Assembly (NCBI GenBank): GCA_934378195.1
Contig: CAKRPO010000011.1
Location: forward strand, 1-53,413
From: an uncultured Blautia sp.
Lineage (GTDB): Bacteria; Bacillota; Clostridia; Lachnospirales; Lachnospiraceae
Reading direction: 5' to 3'
DNA length: 53,413 nt
Every line of letters starts with the position of its first letter. The stretch's first letter is position 1. Positions 31,526 through 40,621 of this stretch are shown in pieces. The position numbers and the translations under genes were made by a program. The notes beneath the pieces were generated by a model. The model saw nothing but the letters and a program-made list of their open reading frames with translations, ran no database searches and was not told the origin of the DNA.

Positions 31526-32944
31526 ATGTCTGAACATATTGAAACAAATATCATAGAATTACTCTCTCCTGCATTTCTGACACGTATGCAGGAAATGCTT
31601 GGGGAAGAATACAAAGACTTTCTGAAAAGTTATGAAGCCCCACGTACTTATGGGCTTCGTGTCAATACAGCCAAGATCAGCTGTGAAGAATTTGAACGTA
31701 TCGTACCGTTTCCGGTCACTCCGATTCCGTGGATCTCAAACGGCTATTTTTATCCGGAAGATGTTCGTCCGTCTTTCTGTCCGCTCTATCAGGCCGGCCT
31801 ATATTATCTGCAGGAGCCAAGTGCCATGACACCAGCTGCCTGTCTTCCGGTCACTCCGGGCGAGAACGTCCTTGATCTGTGTGCCGCACCCGGCGGCAAA
31901 GCTACTGCCCTTGGTGCAATGCTAAATGGCAGCGGACTTCTGGTTGCCAATGATATCAGTGCTTCCAGAACCAAAGCCCTGCTTCGAAATGTAGAGTTAT
32001 TCGGCATCACCAATGCTTTTGTCACCAACGAGACCCCGGACCGCCTCGGTGAACGTTTCCCGGAATTTTTCCATAAAATTCTTCTGGATGCACCATGTTC
32101 CGGCGAAGGCATGTTCCGTAAAGAAGAAGCACTTGCCCGTGACTGGACTCCGGAAAAATCTTACGAACTCTCTGTCATTCAGAAAGATCTGATCCTGAAA
32201 GCTGCCGACATGCTTCGTCCGGGTGGACTGCTTCTCTACTCCACCTGTACCTTTGCACCGGCAGAGGATGAAGAAGTTGTTTCTCACCTGCTTCAAAATC
32301 GTCCGGATATGGAGCTTCTGGATCTTCCTGAATATGAAGGTTTCACACCTGGCGTGCCAGGATGGGGAAACGGAGATCCGGCACTTACACGTTCTGTCCA
32401 TCTCTTCCCTCACAAAATGCAGGGAGAAGGCCATTTTCTTGCACTGTTCCGTAAAGAGGGCCGTACAGACCTCATCGGTACGATGTCTTCTGCAAAGCAA
32501 AATGCAGAAACCCGTAAATGGCTGGAGCTCTTTCTGAACGAAATCGGGCTGAAAACACTCGGCGGACAACCTTTTGACTGGAATCGTGTTGAGACACGCA
32601 AAGACAAAGTTTATTACCTGCCACCGGTAACCGGAGATTTCCGAGGACTTACCTTCCTCCGAAACGGTCTGTATCTCGGAGACCTCAAGAAAAACCGTTT
32701 CGAACCTTCTCAGCCATTTGCACTTTCCCTTCGAAAAGGTGATGCAGAGGCAGTGATTTCGCTTTCGGTTTCTGATCAGCGTCTGACCCGTTATCTCAAA
32801 GGTGAGACATTAAATATCGAACCTGAAGAAGCTGCCCACACCAAAGGCTGGCATCTGCTCTGCGTGGAAGGCTATCCGATCGGATTCGGCAAACTGGTCG
32901 GGGCAACCCTCAAAAACAAATATCCCGCAGGATGGAGAGTATAA
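31526..32944 (+). CDS. 16S rRNA (cytosine-C5)-methyltransferase, RsmF/NOL1-Nop2-Sun type
   Basis: The enzyme transfers methyl from SAM to cytosine C5 in rRNA. The 472 residues have an N-terminal Nop2/Sun domain (APRTYGLRVNT near 38-48), the SAM motif LDLCAAPGGK near 115-124, DAPCSGEGMF with the releasing cysteine near 188-197, and STCTF with the nucleophilic cysteine near 239-243. A C-terminal domain of about 190 residues, as in RsmF/YebU, is present. The target base cannot be told. It is a single gene divergent from padR and convergent with addA, with a terminator that begins inside its last codons. Confidence 0.93.
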   Translation: MSEHIETNIIELLSPAFLTRMQEMLGEEYKDFLKSYEAPRTYGLRVNTAKISCEEFERIVPFPVTPIPWISNGYFYPEDVRPSFCPLYQAGLYYLQEPSAMTPAACLPVTPGENVLDLCAAPGGKATALGAMLNGSGLLVANDISASRTKALLRNVELFGITNAFVTNETPDRLGERFPEFFHKILLDAPCSGEGMFRKEEALARDWTPEKSYELSVIQKDLILKAADMLRPGGLLLYSTCTFAPAEDEEVVSHLLQNRPDMELLDLPEYEGFTPGVPGWGNGDPALTRSVHLFPHKMQGEGHFLALFRKEGRTDLIGTMSSAKQNAETRKWLELFLNEIGLKTLGGQPFDWNRVETRKDKVYYLPPVTGDFRGLTFLRNGLYLGDLKKNRFEPSQPFALSLRKGDAEAVISLSVSDQRLTRYLKGETLNIEPEEAAHTKGWHLLCVEGYPIGFGKLVGATLKNKYPAGWRV

Positions 32945-32968
32945 ACTCTCTGTCCTACGGGATATTTT
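32917..32968. terminator. Bidirectional terminator overlapping the methyltransferase stop codon
   Basis: AATATCCCG..CGGGATATT with inner AGGA..TCCT and GGAGAGT..ACTCTC forms a long stem from 32919 to about 32967. The stop codon (32942-32944) lies in the loop. It serves the convergent addA gene as well. Confidence 0.85.
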
Positions 32969-32971
32969 ACG

Positions 32972-35900
32972 TTATAATCGTATCATCTTTCCAAGCGTAA
33001 AGGAATAGATATAAGTCTCTTTTACTTTTTTCTGAAGCATCCGTTCCAGTGCCGCCGCATAATCTTCAAGTTGTGTATGATACAGATCAATGAGATGCTG
33101 TTCTCCACCGGGCGCTACTTTATCCGTCTTGTAATCCACCAGTACAATTTCGCCATCCTCGATAAAATAAGCATCTATGATTCCCTGTACCAGAATGGTT
33201 TCATCTCCATTCCAGTCCTCCTGGATCTGGCTCATCTTCCGGGCTATGACAAATGGCTGCTCACGGTAAAGCTCCTGCCGCAATGCCGCCGCACACATTC
33301 TCTGTCCGATCTCTGATTCTACAAACTTACGGATATCTGCAATCCGGATACAGGCAGCCTCTTCCTGCGACATTTTCTTACTGTCTGTAAGGCTACGGAT
33401 CTGTTTCTGAATCTGTCTGGCATCTTCTGCATGTGCATAATCCAGACACTCCATCAGACGATGATATGCCGTTCCTCTTGCAGCTCCACGGTACTCTTCC
33501 TGTGCTCCTGAAACAAATGCCGGAATGATTTCTTCTATCTCCGGTTCATAGACCAATGACTCTTCCCTGTCTTCCTCACTATGCCAGCTGCGCTTCTTAA
33601 GTTCAGACACGCTGACCTTTACCGGAAGCTCTTTCAGATATGCATAGGAATATTTGAACAAAAATCTCTCGGCCAGGATCTTGTGTATCTCTTCATCATA
33701 AATCTTCTGGCTGTCCCATTCTTTCAGAAGCTTTTCCTGTATCTGACTGTCCGTCTGTCCCAGGATCTCTCCCTGCACGAGTTCAGCCACTGTCACCTTG
33801 TGTACTGTAAAGCCGGCATTTTCCGTCTCGCATACCGGAAATGGATGGTCTGTGATACCATATTCACGAAAAAGTGGCAGCATGGCCTCATGTCGTGCCA
33901 GTGCCGGCAAAATGTAAGACCAGTAACTTCTTGCTTCCCCTCTCGTTCCGATCGGCAGAAGCGTTTCTCTTCGTCTCATCTGCCAGGACACTGCCTGCAG
34001 AACTTTTTCAAGCTTTCCTATCGCACCTGTGATGATCAGTTTCTCTTTTGCTCTCGTCAGTGCCACATAAAGTACACGCAGTTCTTCACCCAGGCTTTCT
34101 CTCTTGAGTTGCCGTCTGATGATCTGCTTATGAACCGTTGACAGAATCAGTCTCTTTTCCGGAATAACGACATCTACACCAAAGCCCATATCCGGATGGA
34201 TCAGAAAACGATTGTTGATGTCCTGAAAATTGAACTGCTTGCCCATTCCTGCGGCAAATACGATTGGAAATTCCAGGCCTTTACTCTTGTGGATCGTCAT
34301 GATCTGTACTGCTCCACTTCCGGCATCTGCCAGATTTACCTCACCAAAATCCACTTCATATTTCTGTAGTTTTTCTATATATCGAACGAAATTAAACAGG
34401 CCCCGATAGCTGGTCTTCTCATAATCCATTGCTTTTTCCACCAGCATATGCAGGTTTGCCCCTCTCTGTGCACCGCCGGGGACAGCCCTGACATAATCGC
34501 CGAAGCCGGTCTTCCGGAGGATATGAAGGATCAGCTCATGTACCGGCGTATAGACCGCACGCGCACGCATTTCATCCAGAAGGACAAGAAAACTGCTAAG
34601 CTTTTCTTTTAATACCGTTTCTTCTTCATTTTGCGTTTCCCGCTCTCTGTAAGCCAGCAGACTTTCATACAACATCCCGTCCGGACAGCTGCTTCGGATC
34701 ATCGCAAGCTCCTGTACACTTAATCCAACGATCGGCGAATGCAGCACACCTGTCAGTGGAATATCCTGCATTGGATTGTCGCACACACGAAGATAATTCA
34801 GAATCGTCACTACCTCCTGTGCCGAAAAATATCCGGTCCTTGACGCAGTATAGACCGGGATTCCCTTGGATGCCAGAACCTGGCTGAACGGTTCTGCCCA
34901 GCCGGTCGAAGTACGAAGCAAAATTACAATATCTCCATAACCAGCTTTGCGATACGTTCCGGTCTCCTTGTCCAGAACTTCTTCTACGCCGACGATCTTC
35001 TGGATTCGCTGTGCGATCGCCAGTGCTTCCAGTTCCTGCACTGTTTGATTTCCCTGCTCTTCTTCCAGCTCTTCCCCGTCTTTCTCGATCAGAAGGACTT
35101 CTGTCCCCGGTACTTTCCCATCTTCTCTCTCCGGGAACGATGCACCTGTATAAAGAGCATTTTCATCATCGTATGCAATGCCGCCAAGGTCTTCTCCCAT
35201 AAGCTGACGGAACAGATAATTGACAGAGGACAGTACTTCTCCTCTGCTTCGAAAGTTTTTGTGCAGATCGATTCGCTGTTCTTCACTGTCCTCGAGTGAA
35301 TACGTGTGATATTTCTCCATAAACAATTCCGGTCGTGCCAGACGGAAGCGGTAAATACTCTGCTTGACATCTCCGACCATGAAGATATTTTTACGTTTGT
35401 CTGCCCATCCGGACACCAGATTGGTGATCATCTCCTGTACCAGGTTACTGTCCTGATATTCATCCACCATGACCTCATCATAGCGAGCGGATAACTCCCG
35501 CGCGGCCGCACTCGGAGTCACGGTATCACCTTCTTTGTGCATCAGGATTTCCAGCGCGAAATGTTCCATATCTGTAAAATCCAACATGTTCTTTTCACGT
35601 TTTTTTGCCGCAAAAGCTTCCCTGAACTGCAATGTGATCTCTGCCAGGCCTTCCATCGGCCTGCGGCAGTACTGCAGATACATAAGAATCCTCTCTTCTG
35701 TCTGGTTGAAATACTTTTCAGTCAGCTTATTCCAGATTCCCTTTGCACTGTCCCGAAGTTCTTTGACCTGTTCCTTTTTTTCTTCCTCTACTGACAGATC
35801 TTTTTTGGTCGAAAGACGGGCATATTTGTGGTTCTTTAGTATCTCGGAAAGGTCATCATAATCACGATCTGTCGCCATTGCTTCTACAGCCTGAAGCAAA

Positions 35901-36667
35901 AGGACATCATCCTCCAGTGCTGCTTCATAAAAATACGGTCCATCTGCCTCTCTGCAGATAGCGATCGCTCTGGACAGAAACTCACGCACCTGCGAAATGC
36001 TCTCATCAGCAGCCTCCCAGATCAGTTTCATCCATGGAGTCTTCCGAAGAGCCTCCACACTATCCACCTGATACACTTCCAGGCATTCCTGTATCCATTC
36101 TTCCGGAAACGGATGGCTCATCGAGGCATCATACAGCTTGTAGATCATATCCCGGATCTCATCATCCGACTTTCCGGTCGCATAGCACTCCACCAGACTC
36201 AAAAATTTCTCGTCCTTTTTGTCATATGCAGACTCCAACACCTCTTTCATAACATCTTCCCGCAGAAGTTTCAATTCTCCCTCTTCTGCCGTACGATAGC
36301 CTGGATCCAGATCGATCATATGAAAATAGTTGCGAATGATATATGCGCAAAAACCATCGATTGTTGTGATCTGTGCATTATGGATCAGTGATACCTGTCT
36401 CTGCAGGTGTTCATTGTCCGGATTGTCGTACAGTATCTGATCGATCGCGGTGGAAATTCTCTCTTTCATCTCTCCGGCAGCTGCACGTGTAAAAGTCATG
36501 ATCAAAAGCCTGTCAATATCTACCGGTCGCTCCGGATCCATGATCTTATTCAGGATACGCTGTACCAGAACAGCTGTCTTTCCGGATCCGGCTGCTGCAC
36601 TGACCAGGATATTCCGGTCACGAAGTGAAATGACTTTCTTCTGTTCTTCTGTCCATGTAACTCCCAT
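32972..36667 (-). CDS. addA: ATP-dependent helicase/nuclease subunit A
   Basis: AddA is the UvrD-like 3'-5' helicase plus nuclease subunit of AddAB, which processes double-strand breaks for RecA recombination. The 1231 residues have Walker A SAAAGSGKTAVLV near 24-36, the motif IMTFTRAAAGEMKERI near 56, DEYQDSN (Walker B), VGDVKQSIYRFR, a UvrD C-terminal block with IMTIHKSKGLEFPIV and VLYVALTRAKEKLIITG, and a C-terminal RecB-like nuclease with GIIDAYF and DYKTDKV near 1180. It overlaps addB by one base. It ends at the terminator shared with the methyltransferase gene. Confidence 0.97.
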   Translation of the reverse strand: MGVTWTEEQKKVISLRDRNILVSAAAGSGKTAVLVQRILNKIMDPERPVDIDRLLIMTFTRAAAGEMKERISTAIDQILYDNPDNEHLQRQVSLIHNAQITTIDGFCAYIIRNYFHMIDLDPGYRTAEEGELKLLREDVMKEVLESAYDKKDEKFLSLVECYATGKSDDEIRDMIYKLYDASMSHPFPEEWIQECLEVYQVDSVEALRKTPWMKLIWEAADESISQVREFLSRAIAICREADGPYFYEAALEDDVLLLQAVEAMATDRDYDDLSEILKNHKYARLSTKKDLSVEEEKKEQVKELRDSAKGIWNKLTEKYFNQTEERILMYLQYCRRPMEGLAEITLQFREAFAAKKREKNMLDFTDMEHFALEILMHKEGDTVTPSAAARELSARYDEVMVDEYQDSNLVQEMITNLVSGWADKRKNIFMVGDVKQSIYRFRLARPELFMEKYHTYSLEDSEEQRIDLHKNFRSRGEVLSSVNYLFRQLMGEDLGGIAYDDENALYTGASFPEREDGKVPGTEVLLIEKDGEELEEEQGNQTVQELEALAIAQRIQKIVGVEEVLDKETGTYRKAGYGDIVILLRTSTGWAEPFSQVLASKGIPVYTASRTGYFSAQEVVTILNYLRVCDNPMQDIPLTGVLHSPIVGLSVQELAMIRSSCPDGMLYESLLAYRERETQNEEETVLKEKLSSFLVLLDEMRARAVYTPVHELILHILRKTGFGDYVRAVPGGAQRGANLHMLVEKAMDYEKTSYRGLFNFVRYIEKLQKYEVDFGEVNLADAGSGAVQIMTIHKSKGLEFPIVFAAGMGKQFNFQDINNRFLIHPDMGFGVDVVIPEKRLILSTVHKQIIRRQLKRESLGEELRVLYVALTRAKEKLIITGAIGKLEKVLQAVSWQMRRRETLLPIGTRGEARSYWSYILPALARHEAMLPLFREYGITDHPFPVCETENAGFTVHKVTVAELVQGEILGQTDSQIQEKLLKEWDSQKIYDEEIHKILAERFLFKYSYAYLKELPVKVSVSELKKRSWHSEEDREESLVYEPEIEEIIPAFVSGAQEEYRGAARGTAYHRLMECLDYAHAEDARQIQKQIRSLTDSKKMSQEEAACIRIADIRKFVESEIGQRMCAAALRQELYREQPFVIARKMSQIQEDWNGDETILVQGIIDAYFIEDGEIVLVDYKTDKVAPGGEQHLIDLYHTQLEDYAAALERMLQKKVKETYIYSFTLGKMIRL

Positions 36668-39600
36668 CAGTCTTCCACCTCCTCTGCAAATGCTTTCCAG
36701 ATTTCCTCATCTGCAAACTGTTTCAGTCTGCGGAACTCGTAACCCGGTATCTTACGATCAAATCCACAGGTCCCCTGGTATGGACAGTACGTACACGCAT
36801 TGCGGTTTCCCATCTCATACGGCGAAACATCTGCATTGCCATCCAGAATTGATTCACGGATATCTGTGATCTTCTTTTTTACATAATTTCCCAACAGTTC
36901 AAATTCCTTCTCACCAGCTACGGAAGATCCTTTTCGCAATGCTCCCTTTGTTGTATAAGAGAGTGGAAGAGACACCGTTGTACGGTCCAGACTTTCGATC
37001 ACCTCTCTGTCTGCCATGACCAGTCCGTTCATCTTGAGTTTCTTAAAGATCTCCGGATCCAGTTCATCCAGGTCTTCTTCCATTTCTTTCTGAAGCATCG
37101 GATCCTTTACATTGTAATAAAAAATTCCTGCCGGCTTTATCTGACAGTCCGGATGAATCCTTTTTTCTGCCTGCATCGCAGCGTCCATATAAACGACCAG
37201 CTGCATCTGCAGTCCATAATAGATGCTTACCAGATCAAAGGCGGTATTTCCTGTCTTGTAATCGATGATCTTTACATACACTTTATCCTCTGACTGCATC
37301 ACATCCATTCGGTCAATCCGTCCGCCGCCTATAGATACTTCAAATCCTTCCGGCCGAAACTTGCCGTTTTTCAGCTGTTCCTGCAGCGCCCACACCGTTC
37401 TTCGAAGAATTCGTCTTGTCCGCTCGATCATATAATGATTTCTCGCACTGCTCTGAAGGATCGTATTTCCATAATCTGCTGCTACCTTGTCCAGACACTC
37501 ATCTGCGATCGCCTCTCGCTGCGCATCCTCAAGTTCACTCCACTCCAGCTTTTTGTCCCGAAGCGCTTTGGCAAAATCTTCCAGTGCCTGATGAATGATA
37601 TTTCCCATATCCATCGCCCGGAATTCATACTCCGCACGCTCCGTGATCTCAAGACCATATTTCAGGAAGTGAGCAAATGCACATGCCGAGAAGCGTTCCA
37701 GTCTCGTTGCCCCATTCGGAGAAATATCTCCATACAAAGCCTTTGCCACACTCCGGCTGATCTGATCAACCGGTTTGCGAAGAAAAGCTGCATCCGTTAG
37801 TTTTTTTGTTGCTGTACGATATTCAGGACTGTTCAGATACCAGCTGTAAAGCTCTTCAAAGAGAGGATTCTCTTTTCGCTTCTCCTCATCTGCCAGATTT
37901 TCCAGCAAATATCCAACCGATGTATTTGGTGTCTCCAGAAGTTCCAGCTCATTCTCTGGCTCTTCCGCACGTTCCGTCTGAAGTTTCGGAAAAAGTGTCT
38001 GCATCGTCCGGAGCAGAAAAGCAGGTCCCACTGCTTCTCCCTTCCCATTTGACTGACTGTAGGAAAGGCAGAGATATTCACATGGTTTCGTCAGGTTCAG
38101 ATAGAGATAAAAGCGCTGCATGTTCATCAGTTCCTTGGGACCAGGGGCCAGTTCTATTCCCTGTCCTCCAAGAAAATCTCTGTCCATCTCTGTAAGGATG
38201 CCGCCGGATTCTGTGTTTTTGGGTATGCAGCCTTCATTGACCCCTACAAAAAACAATGCCCGGACATCTTTCAGTCGTGTTCTTTCCATATCTCCGATCA
38301 GCACCTGATCCACACCCGGTGGAATCAGCGCAACTTTTGCCTGTGTCATTCCTGTCTCCAGAAGCTGGCGGAATTCTTCCGGTGAAACGGACTCTTCTCC
38401 CAGGATACTGACCATCTTGTCCAGAAGTTCCATAATGATGCCATAGATCTGTGCATATTCTTTTTCCATAGCCCTGTCGCCCTGTGCCTTAAAGGAGAGC
38501 TCCTGCTGTTTCAGTTTTTCCTGCACATGACTCTTTACAATAAAGGAATACAGATACCGACTATATTCTTCGACCGTCTTCTTACCGGTGAAACCTTCTG
38601 CCAGATCCTGTACTTCGTCAACAAACCGTTCCCTGATCTCATTCAGTTCCATGATTGCCGCCGGGTCCATTCCCCGATAAATCCGTACCCAGGCTTCCTT
38701 CCATTTGCGAAATCCTCGAATGCCAAGTGCAATGACATAATTTTCCAGGATATCCACTTCTCTTCGGGAAAGATCCGACATTCCACACCGCAGATAACGA
38801 AATACACTTTCATAGCTGAATCCCTGTGTTGTCATCTCCAGTGCTGCACGCAGATATTCCACGAACGGATTCATCAGCACAGAATGCTTCTCGTCCACAA
38901 AATACGGGATTTCCGCATCTTCAAACACATGTCTTGCAATGCTTCCGTATTCTTCCAGATTTCCTGTGATCACAGCAATCTGTCCGTAACGATATTCATT
39001 TTCACGCACCAGGCGACAGATCCGTCTTGCAGTTTCTTCCATCTCACGTTCCGGATTTCCTGCCTGAAAGATCCGGATATTTTCCGGTTCCCTGTCATAT
39101 ATCTTTCTTCGATAGCGAAACAGATTCTGTTCCAGAAAATCAAGCGCCGGTGCTCCCGCAAATCTGGAACCATCTCCCGGTCTTACCCAGATCGGTTCTT
39201 CCATCTCCCGTGTAAATTCCGAAAGAGAACGGATCATTTTATGACTCATATAGAACAGTTCATGGGGCTTACCTTTTGCAAGCAGCTCCTCTTTTACATC
39301 CATGGTAACCGTTACAGACACCCGCTCACAGACAGAAAGGAGTTCCCGGATGACTGTATGCTGCACTGGCGTAAATCCAGTATAGCCATCCAGTACGACA
39401 CAGCTTCCTTTTAGCTTCTTCGAAAACGGAATCTCTTTTGCCAGTACTTCCAGTACTTCTTCTGCCGTCATAAAATGATCGGACAGATATTCCCGAAATG
39501 CCTGATACAGAACAGCCACATCCCTCAGCTTCATCTGCAGAAGCGGCTTATCTGACGCGTCCTCGATCATTTTGTCCAGTTCCTCTTCGTGCACTTCGTA

Positions 39601-39993
39601 CTGCATAAACTCCGAGATCAGCGATTTTACCTCATCCAGATAGCCCGGCTTCTTCATCTGGTTCTTCAGATAAATCAGCTTCTTCTGGCTGACCTGGACC
39701 AGCTTCTGAAGAATCATATTCTTGCCGGTCTCTTCAAGTACCTTACGGGTATCTCCGCCAACTTCTTCAAAGACACGATAAGCCAGCCGCTCAAAACTCA
39801 GAACATCAATATTCAGGATTCCCTTCTGCGGATGCATCTCCACAAGTGTTTTTTGCGTCTGCATCGTAAACTGCTCCGGAACGATCACATAATACATTTT
39901 TTCCGGATGTGCGCCAGCCTCACGTATCACATTCTGATACGCGGTAAAGGATTTTCCCGCACCGGAATTTCCTATAATAAACTGAAGTGACAT
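36667..39993 (-). CDS. addB: ATP-dependent helicase/nuclease subunit B
   Basis: AddB is the partner that recognises Chi and supplies the second nuclease. The 1108 residues show Walker A GNSGAGKS at 8-15, a DGYTGFTPVQ region near 198, and a C-terminal RecB-like nuclease with DYKTGNTAF. The cysteines of the iron-sulphur staple are present: SACAFAHF near 768 and CTYCPYQGTC near 1069-1078. Other features are typical. It starts at 39993 behind GGGAGG and overlaps addA by one base. Confidence 0.97.
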   Translation of the reverse strand: MSLQFIIGNSGAGKSFTAYQNVIREAGAHPEKMYYVIVPEQFTMQTQKTLVEMHPQKGILNIDVLSFERLAYRVFEEVGGDTRKVLEETGKNMILQKLVQVSQKKLIYLKNQMKKPGYLDEVKSLISEFMQYEVHEEELDKMIEDASDKPLLQMKLRDVAVLYQAFREYLSDHFMTAEEVLEVLAKEIPFSKKLKGSCVVLDGYTGFTPVQHTVIRELLSVCERVSVTVTMDVKEELLAKGKPHELFYMSHKMIRSLSEFTREMEEPIWVRPGDGSRFAGAPALDFLEQNLFRYRRKIYDREPENIRIFQAGNPEREMEETARRICRLVRENEYRYGQIAVITGNLEEYGSIARHVFEDAEIPYFVDEKHSVLMNPFVEYLRAALEMTTQGFSYESVFRYLRCGMSDLSRREVDILENYVIALGIRGFRKWKEAWVRIYRGMDPAAIMELNEIRERFVDEVQDLAEGFTGKKTVEEYSRYLYSFIVKSHVQEKLKQQELSFKAQGDRAMEKEYAQIYGIIMELLDKMVSILGEESVSPEEFRQLLETGMTQAKVALIPPGVDQVLIGDMERTRLKDVRALFFVGVNEGCIPKNTESGGILTEMDRDFLGGQGIELAPGPKELMNMQRFYLYLNLTKPCEYLCLSYSQSNGKGEAVGPAFLLRTMQTLFPKLQTERAEEPENELELLETPNTSVGYLLENLADEEKRKENPLFEELYSWYLNSPEYRTATKKLTDAAFLRKPVDQISRSVAKALYGDISPNGATRLERFSACAFAHFLKYGLEITERAEYEFRAMDMGNIIHQALEDFAKALRDKKLEWSELEDAQREAIADECLDKVAADYGNTILQSSARNHYMIERTRRILRRTVWALQEQLKNGKFRPEGFEVSIGGGRIDRMDVMQSEDKVYVKIIDYKTGNTAFDLVSIYYGLQMQLVVYMDAAMQAEKRIHPDCQIKPAGIFYYNVKDPMLQKEMEEDLDELDPEIFKKLKMNGLVMADREVIESLDRTTVSLPLSYTTKGALRKGSSVAGEKEFELLGNYVKKKITDIRESILDGNADVSPYEMGNRNACTYCPYQGTCGFDRKIPGYEFRRLKQFADEEIWKAFAEEVED

Positions 39994-40038
39994 ACACGCC
40001 CTCCCTCAGATAAAATTTTGTCAGAAACACTTTCTATT

Positions 40039-40067
40039 AATTTAACATAAATCCTGCTGATTTGTAA
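40039..40067 (-). promoter_or_regulatory. Probable addB promoter
   Basis: TTACAA (40062-40067), a 17 bp spacer and TAAATT (40039-40044) lie 46 bp upstream of addB. The boxes are moderate matches to the sigma-A consensus. Confidence 0.45.
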
Positions 40068-40086
40068 TAAGATATACAGAACTTTA

Positions 40087-40109
40087 GTTGCTGTTTACCA
40101 CACAGCAAC
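40087..40109. repeat. Short palindrome between addB and the FMN-binding-like gene
   Basis: GTTGCTGT-ttaccac-ACAGCAAC is a perfect 8-bp stem. It resembles the GTTCACAG/GCAACC palindromes at 45685-45753. Confidence 0.55.
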
Positions 40110-40141
40110 CTCTCATAATGAAAAATCAGGAGGCCAAAATC

Positions 40142-40579
40142 ATGAGTTCCAAAACCAAGATTGTTGTCCTACATATGAAAGAAGTGATCTACACAGGAAT
40201 CTTTCTGCTGCTGCTCGTGATTTTGGGCATAGTCATGTTCCTTATGTTCGGTTCCGGAAAATCAGAAACGGCATCTGCCGATGCCGTTTCCAAATATACT
40301 CCCGGAATCTACCGTACCTCTATCCGGCTGAACAATAACACCTTTGATGTAGAGGTAACCGTGGATCAGGAGCAGATAAAATCAATTCATCTTGCCAATT
40401 TGAGCGAAAGCACTTCCGCGATGTTTCCACTGGTAGAGCCTGTACTGGATTCTCTGTCCAGCCAGATCTATTCCAGTCAGTCACTGGATGATCTCAGCTA
40501 TTCCAGCGATCAGAAATATACTGCCCTGATGCTCATCCATGCGATCGATGAGGCAGTCGCCAAAGCAGAAAACAACTGA
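40142..40579 (+). CDS. Small membrane protein with FMN-binding-like domain
   Basis: The 145-residue protein starts MSSKTKIVVLHMKEV behind CAGGAGG, has a membrane helix at about 17-37, and an external domain opening TPGIYRTSIRLNNNTFDVEV. That layout, with EVTVDQEQIKSIHL and a terminal ALMLIHAIDEAVAKA helix, resembles FMN-binding domains of the RnfG/NqrC class. The usual SGAT-type flavin attachment motif is not clear: the matching part reads SSDQKYTA. It may be a related but flavin-free domain. A longer in-frame start at 40088 has no ribosome binding site. Confidence 0.7.
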   Translation: MSSKTKIVVLHMKEVIYTGIFLLLLVILGIVMFLMFGSGKSETASADAVSKYTPGIYRTSIRLNNNTFDVEVTVDQEQIKSIHLANLSESTSAMFPLVEPVLDSLSSQIYSSQSLDDLSYSSDQKYTALMLIHAIDEAVAKAENN

Positions 40580-40621
40580 CTGCTCCCTGTATAGCAGCAT
40601 TTATCACAAACCTGTCAATCT

